Assembly (NCBI GenBank): GCA_017164015.1
Contig: CP071065.1
Location: 7,283,501-7,347,500 of the forward strand
DNA from: Nostoc sp. UHCC 0702
Lineage (GTDB): Bacteria > Cyanobacteriota > Cyanobacteriia > Cyanobacteriales > Nostocaceae
DNA length: 64,000 nucleotides
Direction: 5' to 3'
Shown here: positions 17,565-26,906 of the stretch, in pieces
How the letters are laid out: each line of letters begins with the position of its first letter
How positions within the stretch are numbered: position 1 is the first letter of the stretch
The notes under the pieces: generated by a model
The model's input: only the letters and a program-made list of their open reading frames with translations
Database searches by the model: none
Told to the model about the DNA's origin: nothing
Position numbers and translations under genes: made by a program

Positions 17565-19901
17565 ATGGAGCAAGGCTTAAGGTTACTCATTCAACTAGTA
17601 CTAGAATTTGCACCTGTAATTGTATCTCTTATCCAAAATAGAACTGAAGACAGTTTAGCAACAACTAATTATCAATTTCCCCAAGTAATTCAAGAAGTTG
17701 CAAAAATAGTAAACAATACAATTAATACAAATAATACTTCAGCAGGATTTGAACAAGAAAAGCTCCTGCAACAGCAATTAGCAGTATATCACCGCGAGAC
17801 ACAATTACAAATCATAAAGCAAGAGAGAGATACAGCACTCAAGTTACCAGAAATTCATAAAATTCTTGATAGCTGGCCTTTAAGGCTATATCCTTCGCAA
17901 ATTTTAGAGTTTCACAATAGTCATGGGCGTACACCGCTGAAAATTTTCCTTGCTCCTCCACAAGTACAGTTTGACCAATTTGACCACAGAAATGAAGGCA
18001 CTTCTGAAATAGAGCTAATATTGGCTGAAGGTTTACGAGAGTTTGTGAATAAACATTACTCTTTCCAAAGTTCCATTAGACCAACAGAGTTATTAGCAGG
18101 AGCTTGGGATAGTAAACGTTTTCATAGTGAATCGAGTATCAAAGCTTTATTTGGGGCGTTGAAAACCGAGCCTGTTTTAATTTTAGAGTCGGAAAATGAC
18201 GGAGATTATTTGAATTTCCGCATTGCTTATTGGGGTTTGGGACAGGAAAAATATTACTACAAAACTATCGCTCGTTTACCTTATAAAGAAATTGTTCAAG
18301 AATCTGCTAAAAATCGCGCTTTAGAGTGGAAAAAAATTAGAAATGAACTGCTAGCACTGGGCGAAGATTTAGAAGATATTAATCAACTGGGTAGAGATAA
18401 TGTCTACAATTTGGCAATTTTAGAAAAGTCCCAAAAATGGCAAGACAAAGGTATTGATATTAGTAAGTTGTCCTTACAATATCAAGTTAATCATCAGGAT
18501 TTTGAAAAGCTTTGCCAAGTATTAATCGCTTGTCACTGTCTGGTTGCTGCTTGGGTGGCGGATGCTTATCATCTAGTGCATTATGATGTGCCTCCTTTAT
18601 TACCAGAGTTGCTACCGAGTATGCTCAAAGATGCGCTTGATTTGCCATCAGTACAAGTAATTGTTACAGGTTACAAGCAGGTTTACCAAGCTTTAGAAAA
18701 AGAGCGACGTTATTGGATTCCAGAGTTAGCTTTGCAATTAGCTCAGAGTTTATCTCATTTACCCGATCGCACTTGGGCACAAGAACAAATCGAATATTCG
18801 ATATACACATGGTTGGAACTGCGTCAAGTCAGCTTCCAGGAATTTACCAGCCCCTTAGAAGCGATGCAATCAGCCATCAAAATAGAAGATGAGGAATATA
18901 TCCACAAATTAAAAGATTATTTTACGGCAGTGGGTGATAGTCAAAGCGTTGGGGATGTTGAGAAACTGTTGAATGCGATCGCTAATATCAAATACAAACG
19001 CACCTTAGAATCTCCCAATCTCGGCTATACCTTGTATGTACATACCGACAAAGTTGCATCCGTCGCCATAAGTCCAGATGGACAGATTTTAGTTAGTGGG
19101 TGTGCAGACAAAACCATCAATCTCTGGAATCTTAACACCGGCAATCTCATCCGTACCCTCACAGGAGATTTAGGCGAAGTTTCATCTGTAGCAGTTAGTC
19201 CTGATGGCAATTTTCTTGCCGTTGGCAGTTGCGAACACCCTAAAAGTAATGTGCAAATCTGGCATTTGAAAACAGGCAAACTACTCCACACCCTCTTAGG
19301 GCATCAAAAACCGGTTAATGTCGTAGCAATTAGCCCAGATGGGCAGATTCTCGCTAGTGGTAGTAATAAAATTAAAATTTGGCATTTGCATAAAGGCGAT
19401 CGCATTTGTACATTGTGGCATTCATCCGCCGTTCATGCCGTAGCCATCAGTCCCGATGCTAGCATCCTCGCCAGTGGTAGTTCTGACACCAAAATCAGGC
19501 TGTGGAATCCCAGCACCGGCGATCCGTTACGCACACTCAACGGTCACGACAAAGAGATCAAATCAATTGCCATGAGTCCTGATGGACAACTCCTCTTTAG
19601 TGGTAGTGCTGACACAACCATCAAAATTTGGCATTTAATTACAGGTAAACTTCTTTATACCTTAACTGGGCACCTAGACGAGGTGAAATCTTTAGCTGTT
19701 AGTCCCGATGGGCAAACCCTCTTTAGTGCTAGTGCTGACACAACCATCAAAATTTGGCGTATTTCCACAGGTGAACTGTTGCAAACCCTCAGCGGACATT
19801 CAGGAATAGTAACTTCTGTTGCCTTAAGTCCAGATGGTAAATTTCTCGCCAGCGGTAGTTCTGATAAAAGTATTAAGATGTGGCAAATCTTTGGACATTA
19901 A
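17565..19901 (+). CDS. WD40-repeat protein with a cyanobacterial N-terminal region of unknown function
   Basis: The 778-residue protein starts at ATG 17565; an in-frame TTG at 17547 is less likely. Residues from about 490 to the end form seven WD40 repeats, each with ISPDGQ-type turns and a final IKIW or INLW, enough for one beta propeller. The N-terminal 480 residues start with a hydrophobic helix and coiled coil, then contain WPLRLYPSQILEFHNSHG, PTELLAGAWDSKRFHSESSI and a helical region. I recognise no enzyme domain in this part. WD40 propellers at the end of such multidomain cyanobacterial proteins often act as sensors or scaffolds, so a signalling or defence role is only an inference. Repeats 5 and 6 share nearly identical SADTTIKIW blocks, which suggests recent amplification. 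Confidence 0.85.
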   Translation: MEQGLRLLIQLVLEFAPVIVSLIQNRTEDSLATTNYQFPQVIQEVAKIVNNTINTNNTSAGFEQEKLLQQQLAVYHRETQLQIIKQERDTALKLPEIHKILDSWPLRLYPSQILEFHNSHGRTPLKIFLAPPQVQFDQFDHRNEGTSEIELILAEGLREFVNKHYSFQSSIRPTELLAGAWDSKRFHSESSIKALFGALKTEPVLILESENDGDYLNFRIAYWGLGQEKYYYKTIARLPYKEIVQESAKNRALEWKKIRNELLALGEDLEDINQLGRDNVYNLAILEKSQKWQDKGIDISKLSLQYQVNHQDFEKLCQVLIACHCLVAAWVADAYHLVHYDVPPLLPELLPSMLKDALDLPSVQVIVTGYKQVYQALEKERRYWIPELALQLAQSLSHLPDRTWAQEQIEYSIYTWLELRQVSFQEFTSPLEAMQSAIKIEDEEYIHKLKDYFTAVGDSQSVGDVEKLLNAIANIKYKRTLESPNLGYTLYVHTDKVASVAISPDGQILVSGCADKTINLWNLNTGNLIRTLTGDLGEVSSVAVSPDGNFLAVGSCEHPKSNVQIWHLKTGKLLHTLLGHQKPVNVVAISPDGQILASGSNKIKIWHLHKGDRICTLWHSSAVHAVAISPDASILASGSSDTKIRLWNPSTGDPLRTLNGHDKEIKSIAMSPDGQLLFSGSADTTIKIWHLITGKLLYTLTGHLDEVKSLAVSPDGQTLFSASADTTIKIWRISTGELLQTLSGHSGIVTSVALSPDGKFLASGSSDKSIKMWQIFGH

Positions 19902-19961
19902 ACAAGGTACTTCCAGAAAATAAATTATTCCGGTTGGAGTTGTTGACTGATGACTGATGAT

Positions 19962-20051
19962 TAGACCTCTTGCAAAAGTCGCCTTTTCGCACTGTTCTCT
20001 GCGACTCTGCGACTCTGCGTGATACAAAAAAATATTTATGCAAGAGGTCTA
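19962..20051. mobile_element. MITE-like element, TAGACCTCTTGCA family, complete copy
   Basis: This 90-bp element has perfect 13-bp terminal inverted repeats TAGACCTCTTGCA/TGCAAGAGGTCTA and a GCGACTCTGCGACTCTGCG core. It interrupts a repeat whose uninterrupted version lies at 14930-14993 (GACTGATGACTGATGAC continuing into GTGAACAGTGGGATATTTTT). TGAT on the left and TTGAT on the right may be the target duplication. Confidence 0.8.
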
Positions 20052-20122
20052 TTGATAACTGATGACTGTGAACAGTGGGATATTTTTTTACTTGGAAGTC
20101 TCCAAATGGATAGCGTTCAGCA

Positions 20123-20338
20123 TTATCCATGATCTTGATTTTTAGCAGCTTGTAGCACTTTTAACATCGTATCTGCTGCTTCATCCGCATCATAGGGAGA
20201 CCAGACCGGGTAAGACTGATCAGGCTTAATTAAATCCGTTTCTTGTTGGGCTAGTTCCGAGATTAAAACTTGCATGACATACAATTTGTCTGCACGACTC
20301 AGCCCTTGCAACATCGAAATCAGTTCTGCTGACACCAT
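20123..20338 (-). CDS. Small antitoxin-like protein
   Basis: The 71-residue acidic protein begins MVSAELISMLQGLSRADK, a helix typical of small cyanobacterial antitoxin-like proteins, followed by QSYPVWSPYDADEAADTML and a helical end. No toxin gene is adjacent, so if it is an antitoxin it is an orphan. No Shine-Dalgarno is obvious. The family assignment comes from general resemblance only. Confidence 0.55.
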   Translation of the reverse strand: MVSAELISMLQGLSRADKLYVMQVLISELAQQETDLIKPDQSYPVWSPYDADEAADTMLKVLQAAKNQDHG

Positions 20339-20596
20339 GAAAATACTTTGGTTAAGTCAGGTTTGCCTCTCTATTTTAGTTGCCCCTGCTCAAGAGCACC
20401 CCTGCTTCGCTGCCACTAGGAAGTTTATGCTAATGTTATTTTTTGACCTGCGTCTTGTACCTAAAGGTAGACTTATCTATTTACAAGTCATATCTAAAGG
20501 TAGAAAATAATGGTTAACTCAAATTAGGCAAATTTTTAGAGGGTGTTGATTCTCAAGAAGATTCTGCCTATTTATTCCTAGTGCAACCGAGGTCAG

Positions 20597-21619
20597 ATGA
20601 CGCAATCTTTAAACCAAGTCAAACAGTGGGAAAAACGTCGTGATGAAGCACACCGTTACTACCAACGGGGAAAATTTCAAGAATATCTCGACCTGGCGAC
20701 CGAGAACTTAAAGTTAGCTAGAGCAATTTCAGATCGAGCAAGAGTTGGTTATACATTGAATGACATCGGTTTAGCCCACCTCGGTTGCTGGCAACTTGCA
20801 AAAGCATTAGAGTCTTTTCATGAAGCGCTGGCGGTTGCTGTTGAACTTGACAACAGACTAGCAAAGGCAAATGCCCTCAGCAATCTCGGCTCGACTTATA
20901 GCCGTCTGGGACAGTTTTCCCAAGCTTTGGAGTATTTTGAAGGAGCAGTTCAAATCTTCAGGCAATTGCAGGACATTCAAGGCGAAATTGCAACTCTCAA
21001 TGATGTGGCATTGATTTATACCAAGTTGGGAGAACCGAAGCGAGCCTTGTTGCTACAATATCAAATTTTGGCAATGCGGCGATCGCTAGCTGACTTTTCT
21101 GGTGAAGCAACAACGCTAAATGGCATTGGCTTTGCCTACAGCACCTTAGGGCAGTTTGAAGAAGCTTTAAAATATCTAACTGAAGCATTACCAATTCAAA
21201 GAGCTGTCAAGAATTTGGTTGGTGAAGCAACCACATTGAATAATATAGCCTCTGTCTATGGTGATTTAGGACAACATCAACAAGCGCTACTGCTTTACAA
21301 TCAAGTACTTTTGACACGTCAAGCATTAGGCGATCGCTCTGGTGAAGCAACAACCCTGAACAACATTGGTTTTACTTACAGTAACCTAGTGGAATACAGA
21401 CAAGCACTCAAGTACTACAAACAAGCGATCGCTATTTATCAACAACTGGGTGATTGTCTGGGAGAAATTTCGACTTTACTGAATATGGGAAGCGTTTATT
21501 TGACAACCAAACGCAAAAAAATGGCGCGATCGTGCTTTCAAAATGCTCAAGACTTAGCCGAACAAATTGAATATGACCCACTTCTAGAAAAGGTACAGCT
21601 GTTCATGAATTCACTTTAG
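20597..21619 (+). CDS. Tetratricopeptide repeat protein
   Basis: The 340-residue protein is almost wholly TPR repeats of the kinesin-light-chain spacing (40 residues), with repeated LNNIG, YSxLGQ and GEATTLN blocks from about residue 45 to 320. ATG follows GAGG by about 6 bases. There is no signal peptide or catalytic domain, so it is probably a cytoplasmic protein-protein interaction scaffold. The partner is unknown. The neighbouring WD40 gene is co-directional but separated by repeats and by a gene on the other strand, so an operon is unlikely. Confidence 0.85.
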   Translation: MTQSLNQVKQWEKRRDEAHRYYQRGKFQEYLDLATENLKLARAISDRARVGYTLNDIGLAHLGCWQLAKALESFHEALAVAVELDNRLAKANALSNLGSTYSRLGQFSQALEYFEGAVQIFRQLQDIQGEIATLNDVALIYTKLGEPKRALLLQYQILAMRRSLADFSGEATTLNGIGFAYSTLGQFEEALKYLTEALPIQRAVKNLVGEATTLNNIASVYGDLGQHQQALLLYNQVLLTRQALGDRSGEATTLNNIGFTYSNLVEYRQALKYYKQAIAIYQQLGDCLGEISTLLNMGSVYLTTKRKKMARSCFQNAQDLAEQIEYDPLLEKVQLFMNSL

Positions 21620-21639
21620 AGCATCGATTCAGTAATCAA

Positions 21640-21785
21640 AAACCTAACCCCCCAGCCCCCTGACCCTAATCCCCATTAAATTAGGGCGCTCGCCAAAATT
21701 TAATGGGGGCCCCGAGTTCCCTTGAAGGGAAAGGGTAGCTCAACTCCCCTCTCCTCCTAGGAGAGGGGTAGGGGGAGAGGTTCTT
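21640..21785. repeat. Dispersed palindromic repeat block
   Basis: CCCCCCAGCCCCC, ATTAAATTAGGGCGCTCGCC and a CTCCTCCTAGGAGAGG palindrome form an intergenic repeat of cyanobacterial type. The CCCC/GGGG arms can fold into a long hairpin. Confidence 0.65.
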
Positions 21786-21905
21786 TCAGAATTACTGAAT
21801 TGGTGTTCTAGTCAATTGTCAATAGTCCTTTGTCAGCCCACCCCGCCAACGCTCCTTTTTCACTCCCTTAAGAGCTTGCGCTTAAGGGTTATGATTTTGT
21901 CAGCA

Positions 21906-22292
21906 TCACCTAAATGGAAGTGGTTTAGCGCAACTTTGCAGATACTTAAGTAGCGGTTGTGCATTTTCAGGTAGGCTCAGATCATCAAAAGAAACAGTGC
22001 GCTGTCCTTGACTAGTTTCGACGGTAATGTTGTAGTTAAACAAATCACGAGCATTGGGCGCGTGGCTACTTTGAGCCTCAAGAATACCGCTAAGTTCCAC
22101 CAATGACTGTAACTTAGCAGCTTCATCGGGGGTAAGCGAGTCTGTATTCAGTTCGCAACCCCTTCTCAAGCCTGCGTATCCTCCTGACTGAGAAAAGTTG
22201 ACTTTCATAGCTGAGTAAACCTCACTGCTTGGCAGACAAGTAAGAAAAAGAATAAAAGATATAAGGATGAAAGATAAAGATAAATTTTTCAT
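21906..22292 (-). CDS. Secreted emfourin-like (protealysin inhibitor family) protein
   Basis: The 128-residue protein has an N-terminal signal peptide (about residues 1-28, ending EVYSA). The remainder fits the emfourin pattern: VNFSQSGGYAGLRRGCELN, a helix LTPDEAAKLQSLVELSG, YNITVETSQGQRTVSFDD and a C-terminal helix NAQPLLKYLQSC. Emfourins inhibit M4 metalloproteases such as protealysin and are usually encoded next to the protease. No protease gene lies here. Two cysteines in the mature part could form a disulfide. The assignment comes from motif memory and is moderately sure. Confidence 0.65.
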   Translation of the reverse strand: MKNLSLSFILISFILFLTCLPSSEVYSAMKVNFSQSGGYAGLRRGCELNTDSLTPDEAAKLQSLVELSGILEAQSSHAPNARDLFNYNITVETSQGQRTVSFDDLSLPENAQPLLKYLQSCAKPLPFR

Positions 22293-22365
22293 AGTTTACA
22301 CCTCATATTTCATACTTCACAATTTTTCCTTACTAGTTGCCATCCTCTTGAAGATACAGAATGTT

Positions 22366-22492
22366 TTCAGTCAACAGTCAATAGTCAATAGTCAATGTCA
22401 ATAGTCAATAGTCAATAGTCAATAGTCAATAGTCAATAGTCAATAGTCAATAGTCAATAGTCAACAGTCAACAGTCACCAGTCACCAGTCAA
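22366..22492. repeat. Tandem heptamer array (AGTCAAT)n
   Basis: Around 17 units of CAATAGT follow each other, with a few variants (AACAGTC, ACCAGTC) at the right end. The array lies just downstream of the phosphotransfer fusion gene. Confidence 0.9.
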
Positions 22493-22517
22493 CAAGATAA
22501 TTTTGATATAGAACAGC

Positions 22518-25103
22518 TTATCTATCCGTTAATTGTTGAACCAAACTTCTAACATGAGTTGCAGAATCTTGTTGTAATGCAGATGCAGCGATCGCAACAG
22601 CTTCATCTACACTTAACTGTGCGATCGCCTGCTTGATTACAGGTATACTTTGGGGATTCACACTTAATTCATCCAGCCCCAAACCTAGTAAAATTGCTGT
22701 TGCTGAGGAATCTGCTGCTAGTTCCCCACATAATCCTACCCAAATCCCTGCTGCATGGGCAGCTTTGATAGTTCGTTGTATCATGCGTAACACTGCCGGA
22801 TGTAGGGCATCAGCTAAATTTGCTACTCGTGGGTTGGTGCGATCGCATGCCATGACGTATTGACTGAGGTCATTAGTACCTATACTGAAAAAGTCTGCTT
22901 CTACAGCTAACTGATCGGCTATCGCTACTGCTGCGGGTACTTCTATCATAATTCCGACTGCGATCGCTTCATCAAAGGGAATATTAGCTTGTGTCAGTTC
23001 AGCCTGGGCTTCACTGAGAATTGCCTTAGCCGCCCGTACCTCAGTCACAGTGGCAATCATCGGCAACATAATTTTAATATTATGTGTGGCACTAGCTCGC
23101 AAAATTGCCCGCAACTGAGTTTTGAACAAATCTGGATGATCCAAACAAAAACGAATTCCCCGCCAACCTAAAAACGGGTTGGCTTCTGGAACCTTTACTA
23201 TATAGGGAAGCGGTTTGTCACCACCGACATCGAGAGTGCGAATAATCAAGGGGCGACCATCTAAAATTTGAGCGATCGCTTGGTATACTGTGTATTGCTC
23301 CTCCTCTGTGGGTGCGTTTGTTCGTCCGAGATACAAAAACTCGGTGCGAAGCAGTCCCACTCCTTCGGCACCATTACCCACAGCAACTTGCACATCAGAT
23401 ATACTACCAATGTTGGCGAAAACCCTAATTTGCCGTCCATCACGGGTAATTGCTGGCTGATGTGCCACAGCTAGGGCTTGTTGAGTTGCAGTTTGCCAAG
23501 CTTCCCGTTTTGCCTCTAGTAAATCTAGGATATCTGGCTCTGGTTCTACCCAAGCTTTACCACTCTCACCATCGAGTGCCATCAGCGTACCATCTTCCAA
23601 GTGTAGCACCTCTGTATCTACACCCAAAACTGCCGGAATGCCTAATGTCCGGGCAATAATTGCACTGTGGGAAGTCGCGCTACCATAGGTAGTACAAATT
23701 CCTAGCACCTTTGTCGGGTCTAGTCCAGCGGTATCCGAGGGAGTTAAATCTGTCGCCACTACAATGGCTGGTTCCACTAGATGCAGTTCACTATGGACAT
23801 TCCCCACCAACAGGCGTAGCACCCTTTGCCCCACATCCACAACATCGTCAACTCGTTCTTGTAGGTAAGAATCCTCAAGGGTGCGGTAGGAATTCGCCAC
23901 CTCATCCACCACGGCTTGCCAAGCGGCTTCAGCATTCAGATGGTGATCCAAGATACGTTGGTGAACCGCTTCTAGTAACACCGGGTCTTCTAAAAATAAC
24001 AGATGGGCATCAAAGATGGCGGCTTCAGCATCGCCAATTTGAATAGAAGCTTGTGAAAACAGTGCTTGAATTTCTTGCTGGGCAGTGTGAATTGCTGCTA
24101 GTAACCGTTGCCACTCTATTTCTGGGTCATCTACGTGGTATTCCGTAGCTGTGATTGTGGGTGGTTGATAATGGACGACAGGCGCGATCGCTACTCCTGG
24201 AGAAGCGGCAATTCCTGAAAGTTCGCCGGGAGTAGCTGGGGTAACTTGATGCTGTGTAGGTACAGGAGGCAAAGCAGTATCATCTTCACCAAAGTTAGTA
24301 GCAAATAATGCTTGTAAAGCAGTCAGTGCCTCATCTGCATCAGCACCAGCCGCAGAAATCGCCAGTTCGTGTCCTTGACGCACGCCTAAAATTGCTACCT
24401 GGTTGATACTATCGCCTCGCACAAATTCTGTATTTCTATTTAAATTCTTGACCTTGATTTGGGATTGAAACCGAGATGCAGTGGCGACAAACAAAGCCGC
24501 AGGACGCGCGTGTAATCCTAGCCTGTTGGTGACAGTCACCCGAATTTCCTGAGTTGGGTATTGTGATTTGCTTTGAGATTCGCCACTGACAACTGACAAC
24601 TGACCCTTCGGGTGACGCTCGTTCCTCGCTACCGCTGGCGCTAACGCAGTCACCTGCGGAGGGAAACCCTCCCGCAGTGCTGTCTCACCACTGACAACCC
24701 CCAACTGAGTCGCCTTTGCTACTAATGCGTTGCGTGCTTCTGCGATAACTTGCTGAATGTTGTTCCCAGCGGCGGCTGCAACTACAGCAGCAAGTGTACC
24801 TTCTACCAAGGGTGCTTCACATAAATATACATGTTGTCGCTGTGCTTCAGGCAGAAATTCTATAGCCATTTCTGCACTCATCAAAGCGCTACCTAGATCC
24901 ATTAATACTAATACACCATCGTCGCTGAAAACAGAAGCGATCGCCTCATAAACCTGCATCGGATCTGTACCCAGCGGGTTTTCAGCATCATCAATACCTG
25001 CTGCTATAGCCAGGGGGACATTACCCTGAACCATTTGTGCTGCAAGTTGCTGCACACCGAGCGCTAGTAGTTTACTGTGAGAAACGATAACAATTCCAAC
25101 CAC
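22518..25103 (-). CDS. dhaM: DhaM-HPr-enzyme I multiphosphoryl transfer fusion protein
   Basis: The 861-residue protein combines three phosphotransferase modules. Residues 1-135 are the DhaM/EIIA-Man type domain with IVIVSHSKLLALG (His9). An HPr domain follows a linker, with TNRLGLHARPAALFV. Enzyme I then has the phospho-His motif GSATSHSAIIAR, PEP-site SIGTNDLSQYVMACDRTN and GLCGELA with the catalytic Cys. It should pass phosphate from PEP to dihydroxyacetone kinase DhaL-ADP. No dhaK or dhaL gene is in view, so the partner must be encoded elsewhere. The linker between DhaM and HPr contains repeat-derived sequence. Confidence 0.88.
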   Translation of the reverse strand: MVGIVIVSHSKLLALGVQQLAAQMVQGNVPLAIAAGIDDAENPLGTDPMQVYEAIASVFSDDGVLVLMDLGSALMSAEMAIEFLPEAQRQHVYLCEAPLVEGTLAAVVAAAAGNNIQQVIAEARNALVAKATQLGVVSGETALREGFPPQVTALAPAVARNERHPKGQLSVVSGESQSKSQYPTQEIRVTVTNRLGLHARPAALFVATASRFQSQIKVKNLNRNTEFVRGDSINQVAILGVRQGHELAISAAGADADEALTALQALFATNFGEDDTALPPVPTQHQVTPATPGELSGIAASPGVAIAPVVHYQPPTITATEYHVDDPEIEWQRLLAAIHTAQQEIQALFSQASIQIGDAEAAIFDAHLLFLEDPVLLEAVHQRILDHHLNAEAAWQAVVDEVANSYRTLEDSYLQERVDDVVDVGQRVLRLLVGNVHSELHLVEPAIVVATDLTPSDTAGLDPTKVLGICTTYGSATSHSAIIARTLGIPAVLGVDTEVLHLEDGTLMALDGESGKAWVEPEPDILDLLEAKREAWQTATQQALAVAHQPAITRDGRQIRVFANIGSISDVQVAVGNGAEGVGLLRTEFLYLGRTNAPTEEEQYTVYQAIAQILDGRPLIIRTLDVGGDKPLPYIVKVPEANPFLGWRGIRFCLDHPDLFKTQLRAILRASATHNIKIMLPMIATVTEVRAAKAILSEAQAELTQANIPFDEAIAVGIMIEVPAAVAIADQLAVEADFFSIGTNDLSQYVMACDRTNPRVANLADALHPAVLRMIQRTIKAAHAAGIWVGLCGELAADSSATAILLGLGLDELSVNPQSIPVIKQAIAQLSVDEAVAIAASALQQDSATHVRSLVQQLTDR
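24588..24702. repeat. In-frame dispersed repeats in the DhaM-HPr linker
   Basis: CACTGACAACTGACAACTGA, then CTACCGCTGGCGCTAACGC and GGGAAACCCTCCCGCAGTGC, lie in frame within the linker. They encode a segment including VTALAPAVARNERHPKGQLS. Relatives occur between genes (CCCTCCCGCAGCGCTGGACTC near 52130). Confidence 0.75.
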
Positions 25104-25194
25104 TGCAACACCATCAACCTTGTTGAGAGTCTTGTGCTTAGCCAGTTACCCATTCCATTATTTGATCTCGCACCGCCAAAAACAGCACTTATCT

Positions 25195-26397
25195 TCATTG
25201 CAATTGCAACTGTCCAAAAATTTTCTGGTTTTTCTGGCTAGAGATACGAACAGAGTAACCCTTTTTTAGGGGTATGTGCGGTGTCCACTCATAAACCCCA
25301 TCGCTAGCGGTGCCTTGGGAGATATTTTGGACAAGTTTCTCACCATCGTACAACTTAATTGTGACTTCGCCATCAAGATTATCTCGCCACAATATTAAAT
25401 AAGGTTGATTTTTTTCAGCCAGTACTTTACCAACAGGCTGACTGACAAGGATGTGTGAGGCAATTGGCTTTTTGTTTTTTCTGCGAAATCCCAGATAATG
25501 GGGTAAGTCACGGAAAGTAGGACTTGCTTCTAGATTAGCCAGTTGAGGAACAATGATATTTCCTCTTTGAGCATTAAATAAATAAGTCGAACGACCGCCG
25601 TCAACCGTAATGATATCTCCTTTCACTCCCAATTTGCGTAATAAATCGGCTGCTTCATCCAGTGTTGCTGAGTTTACAGTCATAATCAGCAAAAGTTCAT
25701 TACCTTTAATTCTATCTTTATCCAGAGTCCCGATAAGTTGGTACTTATTCGCTGGATTTTTAGCTAATACATTCGCCGGATGGTCACTATATTTATAAGT
25801 GACTATGGCATTTTTCACATTTTTTTGATTTAGAGGCGCACCAGTAACAGGATTGTAATCGGTAATGTATGCTTGCTTGTCATCCCAAACCAAAGCCTTG
25901 AGGCGAACTGTACGGTAATATTGATTTTTTGGTTGTCTCACAGGCCCATAGGGACTATTTCCACCAGTGATTACTACATCATTTAATTTAATCGGAAAAG
26001 ATAACTGTGTACTGGATTGGTATTGTTCAAAAAAAGAACAGTTGATGATGGAAAAAACCTCATTTCTGTAAAGTTTTTGGTATTCTTCAGTCACTTGAGA
26101 AAACAATTTATTCTGAAAAAATGGGCTGTAATGTTTACCTTCGCCTTGATAATATTTACCTTGACCTAAACCCATATTATCAACCTCTCCAATTAGTTGG
26201 TCGATGTGCATTTTACGCAGGTCGATAATTTGTAAATAAGCTTCGTTACCATTATTTAATTGTTTTTTATATAAAGCTGCGCCGTCTATGACTTGAAGCG
26301 GCTGATAGGAAGATAAAGGGTTAGAGGCTTGAGCAATTAATAGGCTGCTTACAAGCGGTACTAAGAAAGAAAAAAAGATGATTACAGCATTCATCAA
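25195..26397 (-). CDS. Exported phosphodiester glycosidase (NAGPA/DUF2233-like) with C-terminal Ig-like domain
   Basis: The 400-residue protein has an N-terminal signal peptide (residues 1-24, ending IAQA). The core resembles the phosphodiester glycosidase family: FSIINCSFFEQY, NDVVITGGNSPYGP and the signature ITVDGGRSTYLFN, close to the usual DGGGST. The enzyme would cleave sugar-phosphodiester bonds in the periplasm or cell envelope. Residues 315-400 form a beta-rich tail with DGVYEWTPHIPLKKGYSVRI, like Ig-type carbohydrate-contact domains. The start could be either of the two adjacent ATGs. The substrate is unknown. Confidence 0.75.
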   Translation of the reverse strand: MMNAVIIFFSFLVPLVSSLLIAQASNPLSSYQPLQVIDGAALYKKQLNNGNEAYLQIIDLRKMHIDQLIGEVDNMGLGQGKYYQGEGKHYSPFFQNKLFSQVTEEYQKLYRNEVFSIINCSFFEQYQSSTQLSFPIKLNDVVITGGNSPYGPVRQPKNQYYRTVRLKALVWDDKQAYITDYNPVTGAPLNQKNVKNAIVTYKYSDHPANVLAKNPANKYQLIGTLDKDRIKGNELLLIMTVNSATLDEAADLLRKLGVKGDIITVDGGRSTYLFNAQRGNIIVPQLANLEASPTFRDLPHYLGFRRKNKKPIASHILVSQPVGKVLAEKNQPYLILWRDNLDGEVTIKLYDGEKLVQNISQGTASDGVYEWTPHIPLKKGYSVRISSQKNQKIFGQLQLQ

Positions 26398-26906
26398 TAT
26401 ATTTTTAAATAAATTTCAGGTAATACCAATTTTATATTAAGTAGATAAGCAGGAATAAACCAAACTATGTTACGAAACGTAAATATGGCTGAAACCCTTA
26501 CAACTGACAACTGACGACCCTCCCCAGTTAACTTTATTCGCGCCGACCTACTTATAGCAGTTATAAATTGATGAACAAGATTCCCGGCTTATCAAAAAAG
26601 TCGGGAATATTAAACTTTTATTTATTGACCTAAGAGGTTGTTTTAAAAGTTTTGGGCGAATATAATTCGCTACTACACAGGCTTAGTCCGCCTACGCGGA
26701 CTAACCAAAAATTAGGTCTTTTAAATAAAGTGAATCAAACGTCAGCCCCAAAGCAAACGCCATGCTTAAAAAAAGCTGAAATCAGGAAGTAATCAACTCA
26801 AATCTGGTATTTTTTTTCATTTTTATCAAAAGTTTGAAATTGTACCAAGTTTATGGTGTATGTTGGAATTAAAATAAGGATTAATTTTGAAAAAGGTGTG
26901 TAACTC
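26398..26906. other. Intergenic region with hairpins and a dispersed repeat
   Basis: ATTCCCGGCTT (26580-26590) pairs with AAGTCGGGAAT (26598-26608). At 26631-26680 is AGAGGTTGTTTTAAAAGTTT leading to GCGAATATAATTCGCTAC, a partial copy of the MITE-like element at 52034. TTAGTCCGCCTACGCGGACTAA at 26685-26706 is a 9-bp-stem hairpin. No gene is seen. Confidence 0.6.
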
